A stretch of 64,000 nt of DNA from the NCBI GenBank assembly GCA_914767715.1, contig OU612068.1:27528001-27592000 (forward strand), read 5' to 3'. Numbering within the stretch: the first letter of the stretch is position 1; each line of letters starts with the position of its first letter. Positions 33,831-45,618 of this stretch are shown piece by piece. The stretch comes from Membranipora membranacea (Eukaryota > Bryozoa > Gymnolaemata > Cheilostomatida > Membraniporidae). A program made the position numbers and the translations under genes. The notes below the pieces were generated by a model. That model did not search any database. It was given only the letters and a program-made list of their open reading frames with translations, and was not told the origin of the DNA.

Positions 33831-36571
33831 CTAGTGTGTATAGTTAGCGCACCAGTCAGTGAAAGCATTCCAGAGTAGGAAAACCCCTCCATTTTGGGTG
33901 CATTACGGTTGAGTTCGCCATGAAAGCTTTCCAACTCTCCTGTCGAGGTCCCACTGGCCATGTTTATTGCCTCCATAAACCCTTTCTCCCACAGTACCTT
34001 TCTCGTTTCCAAGTCAAGCTGCGTATCTGTAATAAGGAATCACATGTGGCAACTTGATTCGTCTTTCAAAATAAATCATCGATTCAGAATTGCGCATATG
34101 TATGGCAAGTGCATAAGGAAACTTATTGCAGAATTAGCCATGTTCAAGACAGGTGTCTAAATAGCACTTATTTGCTGATCTGTGGGCCTGTTTCCTTGTA
34201 AATCTGGGTGGAAAATGCATAATCATAACAAACAGAGCATAGGCTAATTCAAATGTCAATGAACCTGGAACAATCTACTCAACAACAAGTTCTTCCCCTT
34301 GCTCGCTGTACTTTTGCAAACCCGTTGTTGGGCAAAATAAAGGTAATTATACCATTCCAGATATGGAGTTAAATGATTCTGTATCACACTGATGTCACCA
34401 TCCACATTTATCCAAAACAATTTAATTTTCACTTTATGATGCAAGATAACTTACCTTTACCAAACTGTTTGCAACAATTTTATTGGTTGCGGCACACATA
34501 AATGTGTAGATGCCATACATGGCACTGTGGCCAGGGGAGTCGAACCGCCCATCGCCGTTCAGTTTTAGTGGCTGCTGTAGTGAGGCTCTCTCCTCCGCCA
34601 TCCTCTTCTCACACACCTCCCTCACAACCTTAACAAAAGATAATTCAGACTATTAAAACCTGGAGATCCCTTAGTCAACGAAATAGCACAATGTAAATTC
34701 TGCTAAAAACCATCTCTGGCTACAGAAATCATAGATTTTTACTCTTTCAGCAATATAACATAATTGGAACTCAGAAGGCCACATCTGTCATATGTTGTAA
34801 ACACTATCACAGGTCATGGTCCATTCAGAGAACAATTAAACCAAATGAACATCGCTGACGAGTCTTCCTGTCCTAAATGCGGTGCGATATCGAATACAAA
34901 TATTCACTTTATTTTTGACTGCCCAAATTACTCAAAATTCAGAGAGAAAACACTCAAAATAGATAATATATGAAAACCATAAAACACAACTTTGCATTAA
35001 GGCGATGGATCTGGCTGACTTTATAAAATTTTCTGATAGATTTACTACCATTACATACATAATCAAATTTGTCCTGGGCCTTTGTAGACAATGAGTGCAA
35101 TATATCGCCATATTCTGAATGATTTATCCCATTCCATCTCAATCCCCCTCACAAGACAAGACATAACATAATGGATCATAGCAACATGATTTCTTGGAAA
35201 CTTGACTTACCCCATGTAGATACTCCCGTTGGTATTTGAAGAATGTACCGGGGCTCACTGTTGAGACATTCAGGAAGTTGAAGGCTCGTAAAAATTTAGT
35301 CGGAAGGCAGCCAGTGAAGAGTATGGTGGCACACAGGAGGAGATTGAGAATGGGCAAACCATTCACCTTTTCACTGTTAGCCCACTCTCTAACATGACCG
35401 CATTTGTCACTCTGGCAAGATATTTTGAAAGGCACATAGCACCCATATGCCTGCTGCTGCTCCACCAAAGCATCCGTGCTACATCGTATACACGGCTTCA
35501 ATAGTTGAAGGAGGTTGTCTTGGCAGACAATGAACTTCTTCTCATCATACCATGAAGTTCCCCTATAAATATAAAAAAACCTGTCAATATCCAACACAAC
35601 ACCGTAAGAACAATTTTCTAACCAGCTTTGTATATGTAGCTCCCTGGTAAGTGTTTACAGTTCATTTGATTTTTTTTTTCTACAATTCATCGTTAAGTTA
35701 TTTCGCGACAATAAAAAAACGCAGTGTGTTATCATAAAACAATATTTCAAATTCCGTTACTTTAATAATGATTTTTTATAGTAACTAGCATATTTTAAGA
35801 ATTTCCGACTTTCTTTCGATCATTGTTTATTGAAGCACAACACCATTACTTTTATTGAGAAATTTCATTTCTTGTCTGAATATATCAATCAATAAAATAA
35901 TTACACTCACAAAGTTTTGTACACTGATTCATTCTCCTCCATGTCATCTATGAACTGGACATTTTCTTCTGAGCTCGCCTCGTACTCAGAGCTGCCATAT
36001 TCATGAATCTGGTGAACACAAGGATATGCACTCAATACAGGTTTACATTTAAAACTTAGTATAGGGTATATGGAATCTTCATAAAATTGACTACATCCAA
36101 AACCCGTTATTGCAGCCAAGTCCAACGATCTTCACAAGGAGTCTGGAATGACGTCCTGAGTTCAAACGTCTGTACACGTGAGGAACTTAGACTAAACTGA
36201 CATATTATGCTGATAGTTTAATCTGGATATCAGTGTGGCGTATAAAAGGCATTTCTGAGGTTAAAAAAGGTGTCAATATACCCTGCTGAATTTTTCACAA
36301 AGACAAACCCAGTCTTATTGTGAGAACTCAACTGGTACTCACAGTAGGAGCTGATGATGATGATGAAGCTTTTTCTGATGTTTCTGGGGAAGTATCTGGA
36401 GGATGATCATCAGCAGAAGGCCTAGATGGTGCGGGAACAATAACTATAGGTACTGGTTTCGCTGGCTGACCAGGAGATTTTATACTTTGTAGTCTTTTCA
36501 CAGTTTTATTCTCTTCAAGTTCCTGTAGCCTTTTATCTCTTCTGGTCTCGCTGAAATTCTTTATACCAGTC
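33831..36571 (-). CDS. uncharacterised GDGRxDSPG-family protein, possibly transposase-derived
   Basis: Minus-strand exons 36571-36343, 36008-35911, 35562-35211, 34628-34455 and 34026-33831, with GT-AG borders. Exons 2 to 4 are confirmed by phase. Exon 1 is Pro/Ser-rich and exon 2 acidic. Exon 3 has a Cys cluster (CIRC, then CQSDKCGH) followed by LPILNLLLCATILFTG. Exon 4 has LNGDGRFDSPGHSA. Exon 5 has ELESFHGELNRNAPKMEGFSYSGM. I recognise this order from an unnamed family in cnidarians, molluscs and fish, in which GDGRxDSPG is followed by an SDRH-type motif and a WHxAK segment, a spacing suggestive of a DDE-fold nuclease. That middle part, and the phase link from exon 4 to exon 5, are missing here, so the copy is probably internally deleted. 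A LINE fragment lies antisense in intron 3. Confidence 0.6.
34755..34976 (+). mobile_element. LINE ORF2 C-terminal fragment
   Basis: The plus-strand reading has NTITGHGPFREQL, then CPKCGA, a histidine (IHFIFDC) and FDCPNY. This is the RNase H-to-CCHC tail that ends many Jockey/I-type non-LTR retrotransposon ORFs. It stops at TGA 34971. Only about 70 residues survive; the element is 5' truncated. Confidence 0.7.
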
Positions 36572-37858
36572 CTAAAATAAAAGTGTGGTTTCAAGTGAAC
36601 CTGCTAAGTTCTTACATCCCCACTTTGATGTGGGCAGACAGTGATGTCAACAACTAAATAATACAAATTAGTCCAGAAGACACTAACAGTTAGCTTTCAG
36701 TTTAATTTAACGGCTTGGGGCAGGAATTTGACAGTGTTTACACGTGTAGATAGGTTGTCTAAGCCCTATGTCATAGTTTCTACACCTCTCAGTTTGCCAG
36801 TTTGGGAGAAAATCAGTTTTTAACTCAAAAAAATGGGAGGAGATAAATCCAAGTAATTGCCCATGGAATCCCATTATTTTGCCTTAGAATACCAAAATAT
36901 TCCCATTTAATCCATTTTAAGCTCAGCTTAAAAGGAATTGGAGCAAGATTGTAAATTTTACTGCAGGGTGAAATGTTATGAGACATGGCACAATTATGAC
37001 ACAAAGTCAATTTAAGTCAGCAAATGTATATGCAGAGAGATGTGAGTGCATCTTAGAAATATTTTAAAAGGCTGCAGCCACCAAATTCAATCCAATAGAG
37101 GGAATCATAGTGTATTTGCTATGACCTCTTAATCAACCATATGCTATAAGAGTTTGCAGTTTGGTTTGCGAGAGGGCTGAATTGAGAGAAGCTGGCAAAG
37201 GAAGAAGCAGCTACTGGAGCTTCAAGGGTAAAACTTTCAACCACTTGCATTACTCCTTGGTTATAATGAAACCACCACATTCACCACTTGCAGACATAAT
37301 TCATTCACCTTATAGCTGGCAAAATGGCTAGGTATCGAAATCTTTTGGTAATTTTATTTTGTTAATGTTATGACCTAATCATTTTGTTCTGTCTGATGAT
37401 CTGAGGCTATGAACTTGGCCACATGACTGCTTCTCAAGACCCAAAGTTACCCAATACCGCCTCGTAACATCTCAAAAGCGCTCGCAGTCCCTCAAGACTG
37501 CATGCAGGCTCTGCACGATATTATATTTGCACAGCTGCCGTGATTGGTGTTTTTTAGCCTGTCTTGACAAGCCACCCTCCCCTACCTGATTTTGAGGACT
37601 TGACATAGTGTCTTTTAATAAGAGATAATCCAATGTGGTGGGTACACATTTATGTGTGGGGGTGACCATCCGATAGTGATGGCAACTGGGGTGGCAACTG
37701 GAAATTTCACAGATATGAATTTATTATATATAGCTGAGATTCTAGTATTGATCATTTCAGCAACTTTGCTCCAGCAGCTGTTTCTGTGATTGAGATTCAA
37801 AGCCCAACTATGTATTCTGGTTCAGATAATACACCAGGCTATCTATTTTTCCCAACCC
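36572..37858. other. no supported gene
   Basis: Upstream of the GDGR-family gene; further 5' exons may be here but none is evident. One arm (tagcctgtcttgaca) of the small palindrome family lies at 37555-37569. Confidence 0.4.
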
Positions 37859-38016
37859 AGTGCCTCAGCGGTTGAGGATGGGATTTCTGCGCACAGTGTT
37901 AGAAGTTGAAAATATGAGGTAGGGGGATGCCAACCAGGCCGGGGGTCCAGGGGGCCGCCTATGCCCTCTGCTGGGTCGTGGGCGGAGTCCCGGCCGCCGG
38001 AGCCCTGTGGGGATTA
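37859..38016. repeat. GC-rich island, probable SINE fragment
   Basis: A block of about 95 bp (37920-38013) is strikingly GC-rich against AT-rich surroundings, with ggccgggggtccagggggcc and cccggccgccgg. It is preceded by tgcctcagcggttgagga, which loosely resembles a pol III A box. No convincing B box. Probably a SINE body, but only one copy is present. Confidence 0.4.
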
Positions 38017-38571
38017 CAATTGAAAATGCATCAAATTTAGCCATATTTTGAAAAACTCCTATCGATGTACTTACTAAATAAATAATTTTTTAATTAATTA
38101 ACATCCTTAGTAAAAAAGAACAGAAATCTGATCATTACCTTTAAATTTTCAGCAAATATCATAATTGCTTTCTACGTGTGTAAACTACAACCATTATTAG
38201 TAATTTATACTCCCCTTGCACTGATAGAATGGCAGTACAAATCTAAAAGGTTAGCACATAAAAATTCTGCTGCTACGCCTAATCAAAGCTTGGTATTTTA
38301 CGTGGGAAATAGTAGTGAGCAACCAGAATGCTATGCAGAATAGGACTGTTAATTTTTAATTTTAGAAAAGAAAAACAGACGCGTACAAAGCCCATACATA
38401 CATACATACTCATACATAAGTCAGAGAGTTGACTTGTTTGCTCTACAGCCAGTGGGTTGACTGTGCTCTCCTGCTTCGCTTTGCCTGCCTTTTATGCGAG
38501 GGCCACGCTTTTAATCCTATGTTCTAAGATCTACCTCAGACTCACTTTAATTTTTCACCCTGCAGAGATTA
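38017..38571. other. no gene seen
   Basis: AT-rich sequence with a short (cata)n run at about 38396-38410. A 63-codon ORF at 38457-38648 runs into the inverted repeat and is not supported. Confidence 0.4.
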
Positions 38572-39882
38572 AGGTAATGTCAAAGACCGATCCGAATATC
38601 AACATATACCGTTGGAAAGCTGCCGAGCTACTGAAAGAGAATACCTGAACAAAAATTTAATTCGATGACGTTGTGCCATTTTAGGGCGGAAGTGAGGCAG
38701 AAAACGCAGTTTTTGTCAATGCAGATGGAGGAGTCAAATTAGTTGCAAGAAATTTTGAAACAGGTGGAAAGTAAACTTAGAGATTGCGTTCATCATAAAA
38801 TTTTGTTTTCTTTGGTATATGACTAGTCTGAATTGATTTTTTACGTCACGCCATACAATGCACTTTTTTTGTGAAGCCCTAAAATATGTGAAATTTCAAT
38901 CATTAAATCAGTACAGATCTTAGGCTCGAAACAAAATAAGTTATGATTTTCTCTAAGAGTACTCTTCAAATGTCATACACATTGACTTTCAACAAATTAG
39001 CTTGCATATTGCAATACCAGTAGACTCTCGAATACAGCCAATATTTTGGCTACCTTTGCATAATGTCACACTGTCCAAATGACCATTATTGTGGCCAAAC
39101 AAAGTTTTTTTGAAATTTCTCACATACGGAGCCACTTTCATTAATCATGGTGTACACAGGAATTGCCAACATAAATTTTCATTGCATCTTCATTTTTCTT
39201 AAAATTAACGCAAAAGAATGCCAAAAAACACCTCAAAAGTCCCTAAAAATGGCTGTTTTTTGGCATTCTTTTGCGTTAATTTCAAGAAAAATGAAGATGC
39301 AATGAAAATTTATGTTTGAATTTCCTGATTAATGAAAGCGGCTCTTTATGTGAGAATTTTCAAAAAAACTTTGTTTGGCCACAATCATGGTCATTTGAAC
39401 AGCATGTTTGAAGCTATGCAAAGTTGGCGAAAATATTAGCTGTATTCGAGAGTCTACTGTCATTGCAATATGTAAGCTAATTTGTTGAAAGTCTATTTGT
39501 ATGACATTTGAAGAGTACTCTAAGAGAAAATCATAATTAGTTTTGTTTCGAGCCTATGATCTGTTCTGAATTAATGATTTAAATTTCACATATTTTCACG
39601 GCTTCACAAAAAATGCATTGTATGACGTGACCTAAAAAGTCAATTTAGACTAGTCATATATCAAAGAAAATGGAATTTTACGATGAACTTAATCTCTAAG
39701 CATACATTCCACATGTTTTGAAATTTCTTGCAATTAATTTGACTCCTCCATCTATATTGACAAAAACAGCGTTTTCTACCTCATTTCCTCCCTAAAATGA
39801 CACAACATCATCTATTGATAGCTCGGCAGCTTTCCAACGGTATATTATATGTTGATATTCGGATCGGTCATTGACATTACCT
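38572..39882. repeat. 1.3-kb inverted repeat (foldback element)
   Basis: The left arm 38572-39229 is complemented by the right arm 39255-39882 around a 25-bp loop. The outer ends aggtaatgtcaa and ttgacattacct match. Inside, ccgatccgaatatcaacata pairs with its inverse near 39855, and gaatgccaaaaaac (39216) with gttttttggcattc (39255). Arms differ by scattered substitutions and a net length difference of about 30 bp. No ORF of note. It has the form of a large MITE/foldback DNA element, and any transcript through it would form long dsRNA. Confidence 0.9.
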
Positions 39883-40399
39883 GAAACTACTTTAATTTGA
39901 GTATTAAAGTCATAATCCCGCTTAGACTTCTCCCCTGAGCAGTTTGCTAACCATCACTTAATCCCCTCAATCTAATTGTTGCAACAGACATAGTGCATAG
40001 ATCTAGACAGCCTGGTTTAAACGGGTATCTTGCTTTTATTTGAAACCATTGGAGATTGTAAACACTGGATAACAACAACAAATAGAAGATAAGCAAATGA
40101 ATGAAAATGGTGTGTATGTGTGAGCAACAAGTTCAATACGATACAATTAAACAATAGTGCCAATCTTATTAATACAAATATAATACATAAACAAAAATAC
40201 ACATTTCTTATTACATTGCAAATTAATAAATAAGACATATCAAAACCGTACCTTATGTGCTTGGACCTGAGTATGTTTGTCGAATGTTAGGATATATTAC
40301 GTTCTATTGAGAGAGACAAGATTGAGCTGTCTCGAGTTTGAGTTGTGTGTATAACAGCTACAACACAATTACATCATTAAGCTTACGGCAGCATATATC
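39883..40399. other. no gene seen
   Basis: AT-rich spacer after the foldback. Nothing recognised. Confidence 0.4.
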
Positions 40400-40915
40400 G
40401 GCAGCAAAACTGAAACCTGGAGATGCTGGACGTTTAAGCCCAGCAATATCAGTGTTCACCTCGCTCTTGTTACCGTACACTTTTGCCAAGTGTGCCTCAA
40501 CTTTTGCCTAACTAGCCTTGAGCTCGCCATTCTTGCTCTGCTCAAACAACTTCTTGGAAAATCCGTATGGATTTTTCATGAAAGGCCTCAGCTCTGGCTA
40601 GCCTTCTTTTTCGTCCTTTGACATCATTAAGCAATACAGAAAGCCCATGCATTTCTGATTCTGCCCAATTTCTCATTCTCTCCCTCAGCACGCGTTGCTG
40701 AGTCTGCCTTTATCACATTGGCGTCTATTTGGTATTTTGGTGCACTGGGTTCCACCTCGTTTCGCAACTAAGCCAAACTTCTCCTCACAGATTGAAAGGA
40801 GAATAGCAGGCAGTTGTTTGGTCTTTTTCTTGCCGCTTCCAGTCAATGCAGAGTTAAGAGCAACAACTGCATATTTGTCAAGCTCACGCCAAGTCTTGAC
40901 CCTGCTCATCTTTGG
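40400..40915 (-). pseudogene. LINE ORF2 fragment upstream of the RT domain
   Basis: Minus-strand frames give MSRVKTWRELDKYAVVALNS, then RMRNWAESEMHGL, then (after a shift) KNPYGFSKKLFEQSKNGELK and, past a stop, HLAKVYGN. The NPYGFSKKLF and EAHLAKVY pieces match the linker ahead of the RT domain in many aquatic-invertebrate non-LTR elements. No RT motifs are found nearby, and stops and shifts make it dead. Confidence 0.55.
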
Positions 40916-41153
40916 CCAATCAACCTCTGCTTTTCACAACCGCTTCCATGATGCTCGGTGGGTGTTTGAGAGTTGGTTGTCTGCTCACTGTGGTTTCCAA
41001 CCTGGGGCAGTGTACCATCCGTCTTATGTGCAGAGTGATCCACACTGCGGTTCTCTAACACCACTTCGCATCCCTTCTTTGTTCTGTGTATTTTCATACC
41101 ACGCTCAGTCAGTGGCGTATATTAGCACTCATGGCCCACAAATTTCCGTGAGT

Positions 41154-41506
41154 GGCTGAATAGCTCAGTGTGTAGAGCATCTGCCTAAGTTTGTTGTGGG
41201 TTCGAATCCCATCGAGGTCAGTTTTTTTTCAAATTAATGCTTTATAACTGGAGCATTTTTACCGTAATCGTCTACTGCTACTGAGTTGTTTTCTGAAAGT
41301 ACCCAACAGCTCAGTGAGCTATTGAAATACCTCTCTGCTTGCACTATTTTGCTACCGATATGCAAAAATTTCCAAGTGGGAGGGCGCTTAAGCGCCCCTC
41401 CCACACCCTCCCAGCCACGCCTACGGCGTGTGGATCGGGCTGTGCCCGATCATTATGCTCATCTCTAAAAGGTCAGTGAGGGAAATTTTTAGAATATACG
41501 CCCCTG
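41154..41506 (+). mobile_element. tRNA-derived SINE, copy 2
   Basis: A box tagctcagtgtgtagagc and an intact B box ggttcgaatcc (41199-41209), followed by the same body as copy 1, including ctctctgcttgcactatttt, a GC-rich hairpin (gagggcgc...gcgcccctc) and the end gaatatacgcccctg. It is 20 bp shorter than copy 1, mainly between the A and B boxes. The intact boxes suggest it is the younger or better-preserved copy. Confidence 0.88.
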
Positions 41507-44500
41507 CGCTCAGTTTTGAAACCCCTCTGGCATACGCAAATCCATGGCATTTCCGAGTTCGTTATAACAGTTAAACCGGTACCAGTGATTTGTTTAGGTC
41601 TCTCATCCTCCCCTACGATTCCGGATAGACCTTGGGGACATTTTTCCACGAATTTGTTGCGAGTGGTGTGTTGCCCATTATGACATACTCATAATGTTCA
41701 TAATGACTTTGGGCTGCGAACCCTGGTCCCACCCTGGGTTTCTTTCAACCATGTCAACTGTCTTTCCAATAGTCAGCTGTCTTTCCAGCAATCATCAGTC
41801 TTTCGAGCAGTCAAGCCAGATACTATCTAGCCCACAGCAAAGATACAACATACAGTGGAGTCCTCCGATACTGATGAGAAGAATGACGAATTTTTATTAA
41901 AGCAGTTTCAGAGGCACTTCGTTTTCATCCTGTGATGGTCTCGAAATCTTCTTCCAGGAATCTTACCAATTGCGTTTTATTCTCACTCTTTGGGTTTCCT
42001 AACTGAAAAAACCAGCAATTACATATGACAGAAGGTATAGGAAAATCTTTAAGATCCATTTTTAATTAATTATCACATCATTGTACATTATATCAGTATT
42101 AGATATGAGACAGAATGATAGAAAATTAATGAAAAAATGACTCGCATACAAAAACTCTTTGAGTACATAGTGATAGAAATTTGAAAGTTAATAGGATTTG
42201 GCGAATTTACCTTTTCATAATAGTTGTTGTTTATGTGAAGAATATAGCAGTTGTGGGACTTGTTAAACTTCTGAGTCAAGTCCCACGCCTCTATTGGCTG
42301 TCCTATAGCGATTGGTGTGTTTGCGCCATTGCGCCATAGATTTAGGATTATCTGACTGCCGCAGCATGGTAGGTATGCAGTCCTTACACTGTAGGCTCTA
42401 GCTTAAGAAGTAAGTTAATGAATTTTTATGAATTGTAAACCGTAAAATTCAACACACAGAATAGTATTGCACCATCCTATGAATTGCTGGAGCAAAAGGA
42501 TATGTTGTGATCATTCCCAAACTCCCTGATTATAGTTCATTCATTGTTGGAGCTATCTTGCCGCTGATGTATGAGCTCACTTTACTTACAATAGTCTTAA
42601 CATGGGATCCAAGCAGAGATCTGCCATCAAATGTTTGTGCTAATTGAGACACAAATCTAGTAGATCTGAGGTTTTACTGATGCTGTCTCATTTACAATAG
42701 TTTGCTCCAGTTTACAAAGCTTAGAATTTCTGATATTATCTAGCTTGACATATCATTAAAAAAATGCATGTATTGCTCTTAATTCCTGTTCTATCTCAAG
42801 AAGCACTGTCTGAAAGTTGAGAATAACAGCAATTACAAAATACTCCAATACATAGATGGCATTCTGATGAGATGCAGAGGTGCTATGTTTGCTATCAGAT
42901 GCCAGATTTTGAGAAGATAACTCGTGCAAACAATGAGACCTGCAGTTATCTACTTTCACAGAGTTCTTGGAAGGCTTTCTGACAGACTGACTTTATATGA
43001 CCATTTGAATCGTTTGACTTCATCACTAGTATTTAGTGGTAGACTTGCATAAACATATCGTTTTCCGTGAAGTGATTTGCTAATGTGGTGTTTTGTTGTG
43101 CAGTTAAAGTAATCCTGAAGTACACATCTTCAACGTTTTTCTAATTGTATATCGTAATATTGATATGTACTACTAGTTCAGATTTATCCTTATTGCTGTG
43201 AATATCTGTCCCATTTCCACAAAGCTGAAGAGAAGATTATTCATCATTATTCGTAGCTAGCAGAGCTGAAGTGACCTACTATTTGGGGATCATTTCTCAC
43301 TGACCTTTTAGAACTAGCTGTTTTTAAGAGAGTGCAATAATTTGTAGTGTCAATGCTTCCATCAAGGAGTTTTTACTCCTTGCTTCAATACCATAAAATC
43401 TATACCTTTGTCAGCTGTTACCATGTTTAATGTTTGTTTTGTATCCAAGCTCAATCCGTCTACTAAAAAAAAAAAAACTTCCCCTATGTGGGATTCCCAG
43501 ACACAAAAAAACTAACATGGCTCGCTGTAATTTTAAGATGGAAGTCTTTTGATTGAACCAGGGTTTACGTAGTTTTTCAATAATTGCGAATATTAGAGTT
43601 GTCTACCTTGTACATGTAATAATTTGGGAGACAACTTCCACTCATCATGAAATATGCAGGGAGTTTAGGCCGAGAGGGTGTTTGGCCTGGTTTGGCAGAA
43701 CCCTAGCCTGCCTTTATAAATTAGGAGAACCATAAACTACCTGAAATAAAATAGAGAGTTAGGGTAGTGCTCTATATTGATCATGAGCAAATTAACAAGG
43801 TGAAATTGGATACCGTTTCCAGGTTTTATGTCCGGTAAATTTATATCCGCCTCACATCTTTGTAAAAGCACATGACAAACACCCATCCGGCATTGCTACC
43901 CATCTTCCCCTGTTAAGAAACCGTTTACCTCTGGTGTCAAATTTGTGTTCAGATGCGTTTTATGCAACCAGACGCCTATTTGGGACCGGCAGTTGAGTGC
44001 AACCCTTGAATGCCATGTTGAAATCCAGCGGTTGCCAAACAAGCATCCGGATGGGTTTTTAGTGCCGCATTTTATGATGTGAAAGCATACATGTTGAATA
44101 CATAATTACAAGCTAATGTTGGCTTGTAGACAATTTAAAAAGAAACATTACAGTTTTTTATTGCTCGTTGTCCATCAGAATGGCCTTTGTAACATTCAAC
44201 GGCACACAAACTACGTCTGCCTTGGTCAGCAAGGTATATTGCTTTTTTTTGGATACTACTGACTATAAAGAACATCAGTCTGCTAGTCAAGAAGACAAAG
44301 ATTGTTTTGTGCTTTGCAAGTTTATCTATCTGTTCTCTAGTGTAAATTTAGTCACCATAAGCCCCGTCACAAGCCGTCGAATATCAATAATTTTTAAATT
44401 GTGTTGTAGATTGGTTCCTAGAGAGCCAACATTTATGAGGGTTAAGAAGAGAGCTATGATGAGACAATAAGAGCTAGATAAGGGGACTTATTGTTGTTTG

Positions 44501-44804
44501 TTTTTCATTTTTCATTTGTTTTTTTTAATTTTTAGCGTCAGTGTGAAAAAATAAAAAACAAACGATACCAAGTTCCCTTATCCTAGAAGTCTGACCTGTC
44601 ATGAAGACACTAGAGAACAAGTTTGAAACAGAGTAACTCAAACACGCTATCAACCCTCTTGGATACAGGTACTGGTATCGGTAGTACTCATGCCGCACTC
44701 TAAACCCATGCTTGCTTGAAATTGGCTTTTCTTTCTATCGAAGAGGCAGAGGGGTTATTTTTGAGTGAGGAGTATGCAAACACACAGTGGACCTGCGGTA
44801 TTTT
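41507..44804. other. no supported gene
   Basis: 3.3 kb of AT-rich sequence with only short ORFs. A short inverted aaggagtttttactcctt sits at about 43366, and an A-rich run at about 43465. Confidence 0.4.
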
Positions 44805-44945
44805 AGTCCCGTTTATCAAGGGCGTGGCTAGGAAGAATGGTGTGCCAGTACCAAATCAGGAATGGCTGCCAGCACCGTGAATCGAACCTGGTCCTCAAAG
44901 ATCCTAAGTCCGTACCGTTAACCATACAACCACTCCTGGCTCCCA
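44805..44945 (-). mobile_element. second tRNA-derived SINE type
   Basis: On the minus strand the sequence starts near ggagccaggagtggttgtat. It has an A box (tggttgtatggttaacgg) and a perfect B box (ggttcgattc) about 35 bp later, and ends its tRNA-like part at ggtgctggca. The body differs from the SINE at 21498 and 41154. The acceptor arms do not pair fully, so it is not a functional tRNA gene. Confidence 0.65.
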
Positions 44946-45618
44946 AGAGATATATTGTATTCAATTTGACTTGAAGATTCAAACAGTAGTTTACAACTAG
45001 ATAGTGCATGTAGTAGATAAAAATATGAGCCAACAATTCCCATTTATTATTAACAAGGACTATTAGAGATAATTTACTGGAGTAGAGATTTTTACCAAAA
45101 AAGTCACAAGGACAAACAAGGTGATTACCATTGATCAATGGCACTTGGCATAAGGGCAGGATACCAGGTCTGATCAACATTACTTAGATATTTAAGGGCT
45201 GGCAGATTCATCGAAAAAGGAGAAAATTGAGACTAGACCATCAAATCAAACAGAATGAACAGCAAAAAAAAAAACTAACTTCGATAACTTGAAAATGCAA
45301 TGTGGCATCTGCATGTTAATATGAGTGATTCTATTCTATGGACAAAAATCGACAAATTGCAGATTCAGTACTATAACTTATTCTAATCTAAATGCAAAAC
45401 TAGCGAGCGCTAAATCGAGGTGTCAGTGTAGGTGTGGTAAAATTCAAAATTGGTCACTTTTAAAAAGTCAACATTAAAATATGCTTTAGTCATTAGTAGT
45501 AGGAGTTGAGTTTAATGTCTCCATTCTAAGCCTTGAGACATCTTGAATCGGGTAGGACCTCCGTCAGAAGTGTGTGACTAGAAAATGTGTGTAAGACACT
45601 TAGCTCCAGGGTAACAGT
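44946..45618. other. 3' flank of GPD2
   Basis: Should contain the GPD2 3' UTR. I did not find a clear polyadenylation site that I could assign. No other gene. Confidence 0.4.

Noticed and set aside
40695-41159. 154-codon plus-strand ORF
   Set aside because: Mostly antisense to a LINE-like fragment and running into the SINE. The minus-strand reading has recognisable motifs while this one has none.
44860-44945. Possible minus-strand tRNA gene
   Set aside because: Good A and B boxes, but the acceptor stem does not pair and a non-tRNA tail follows; more likely a SINE head.
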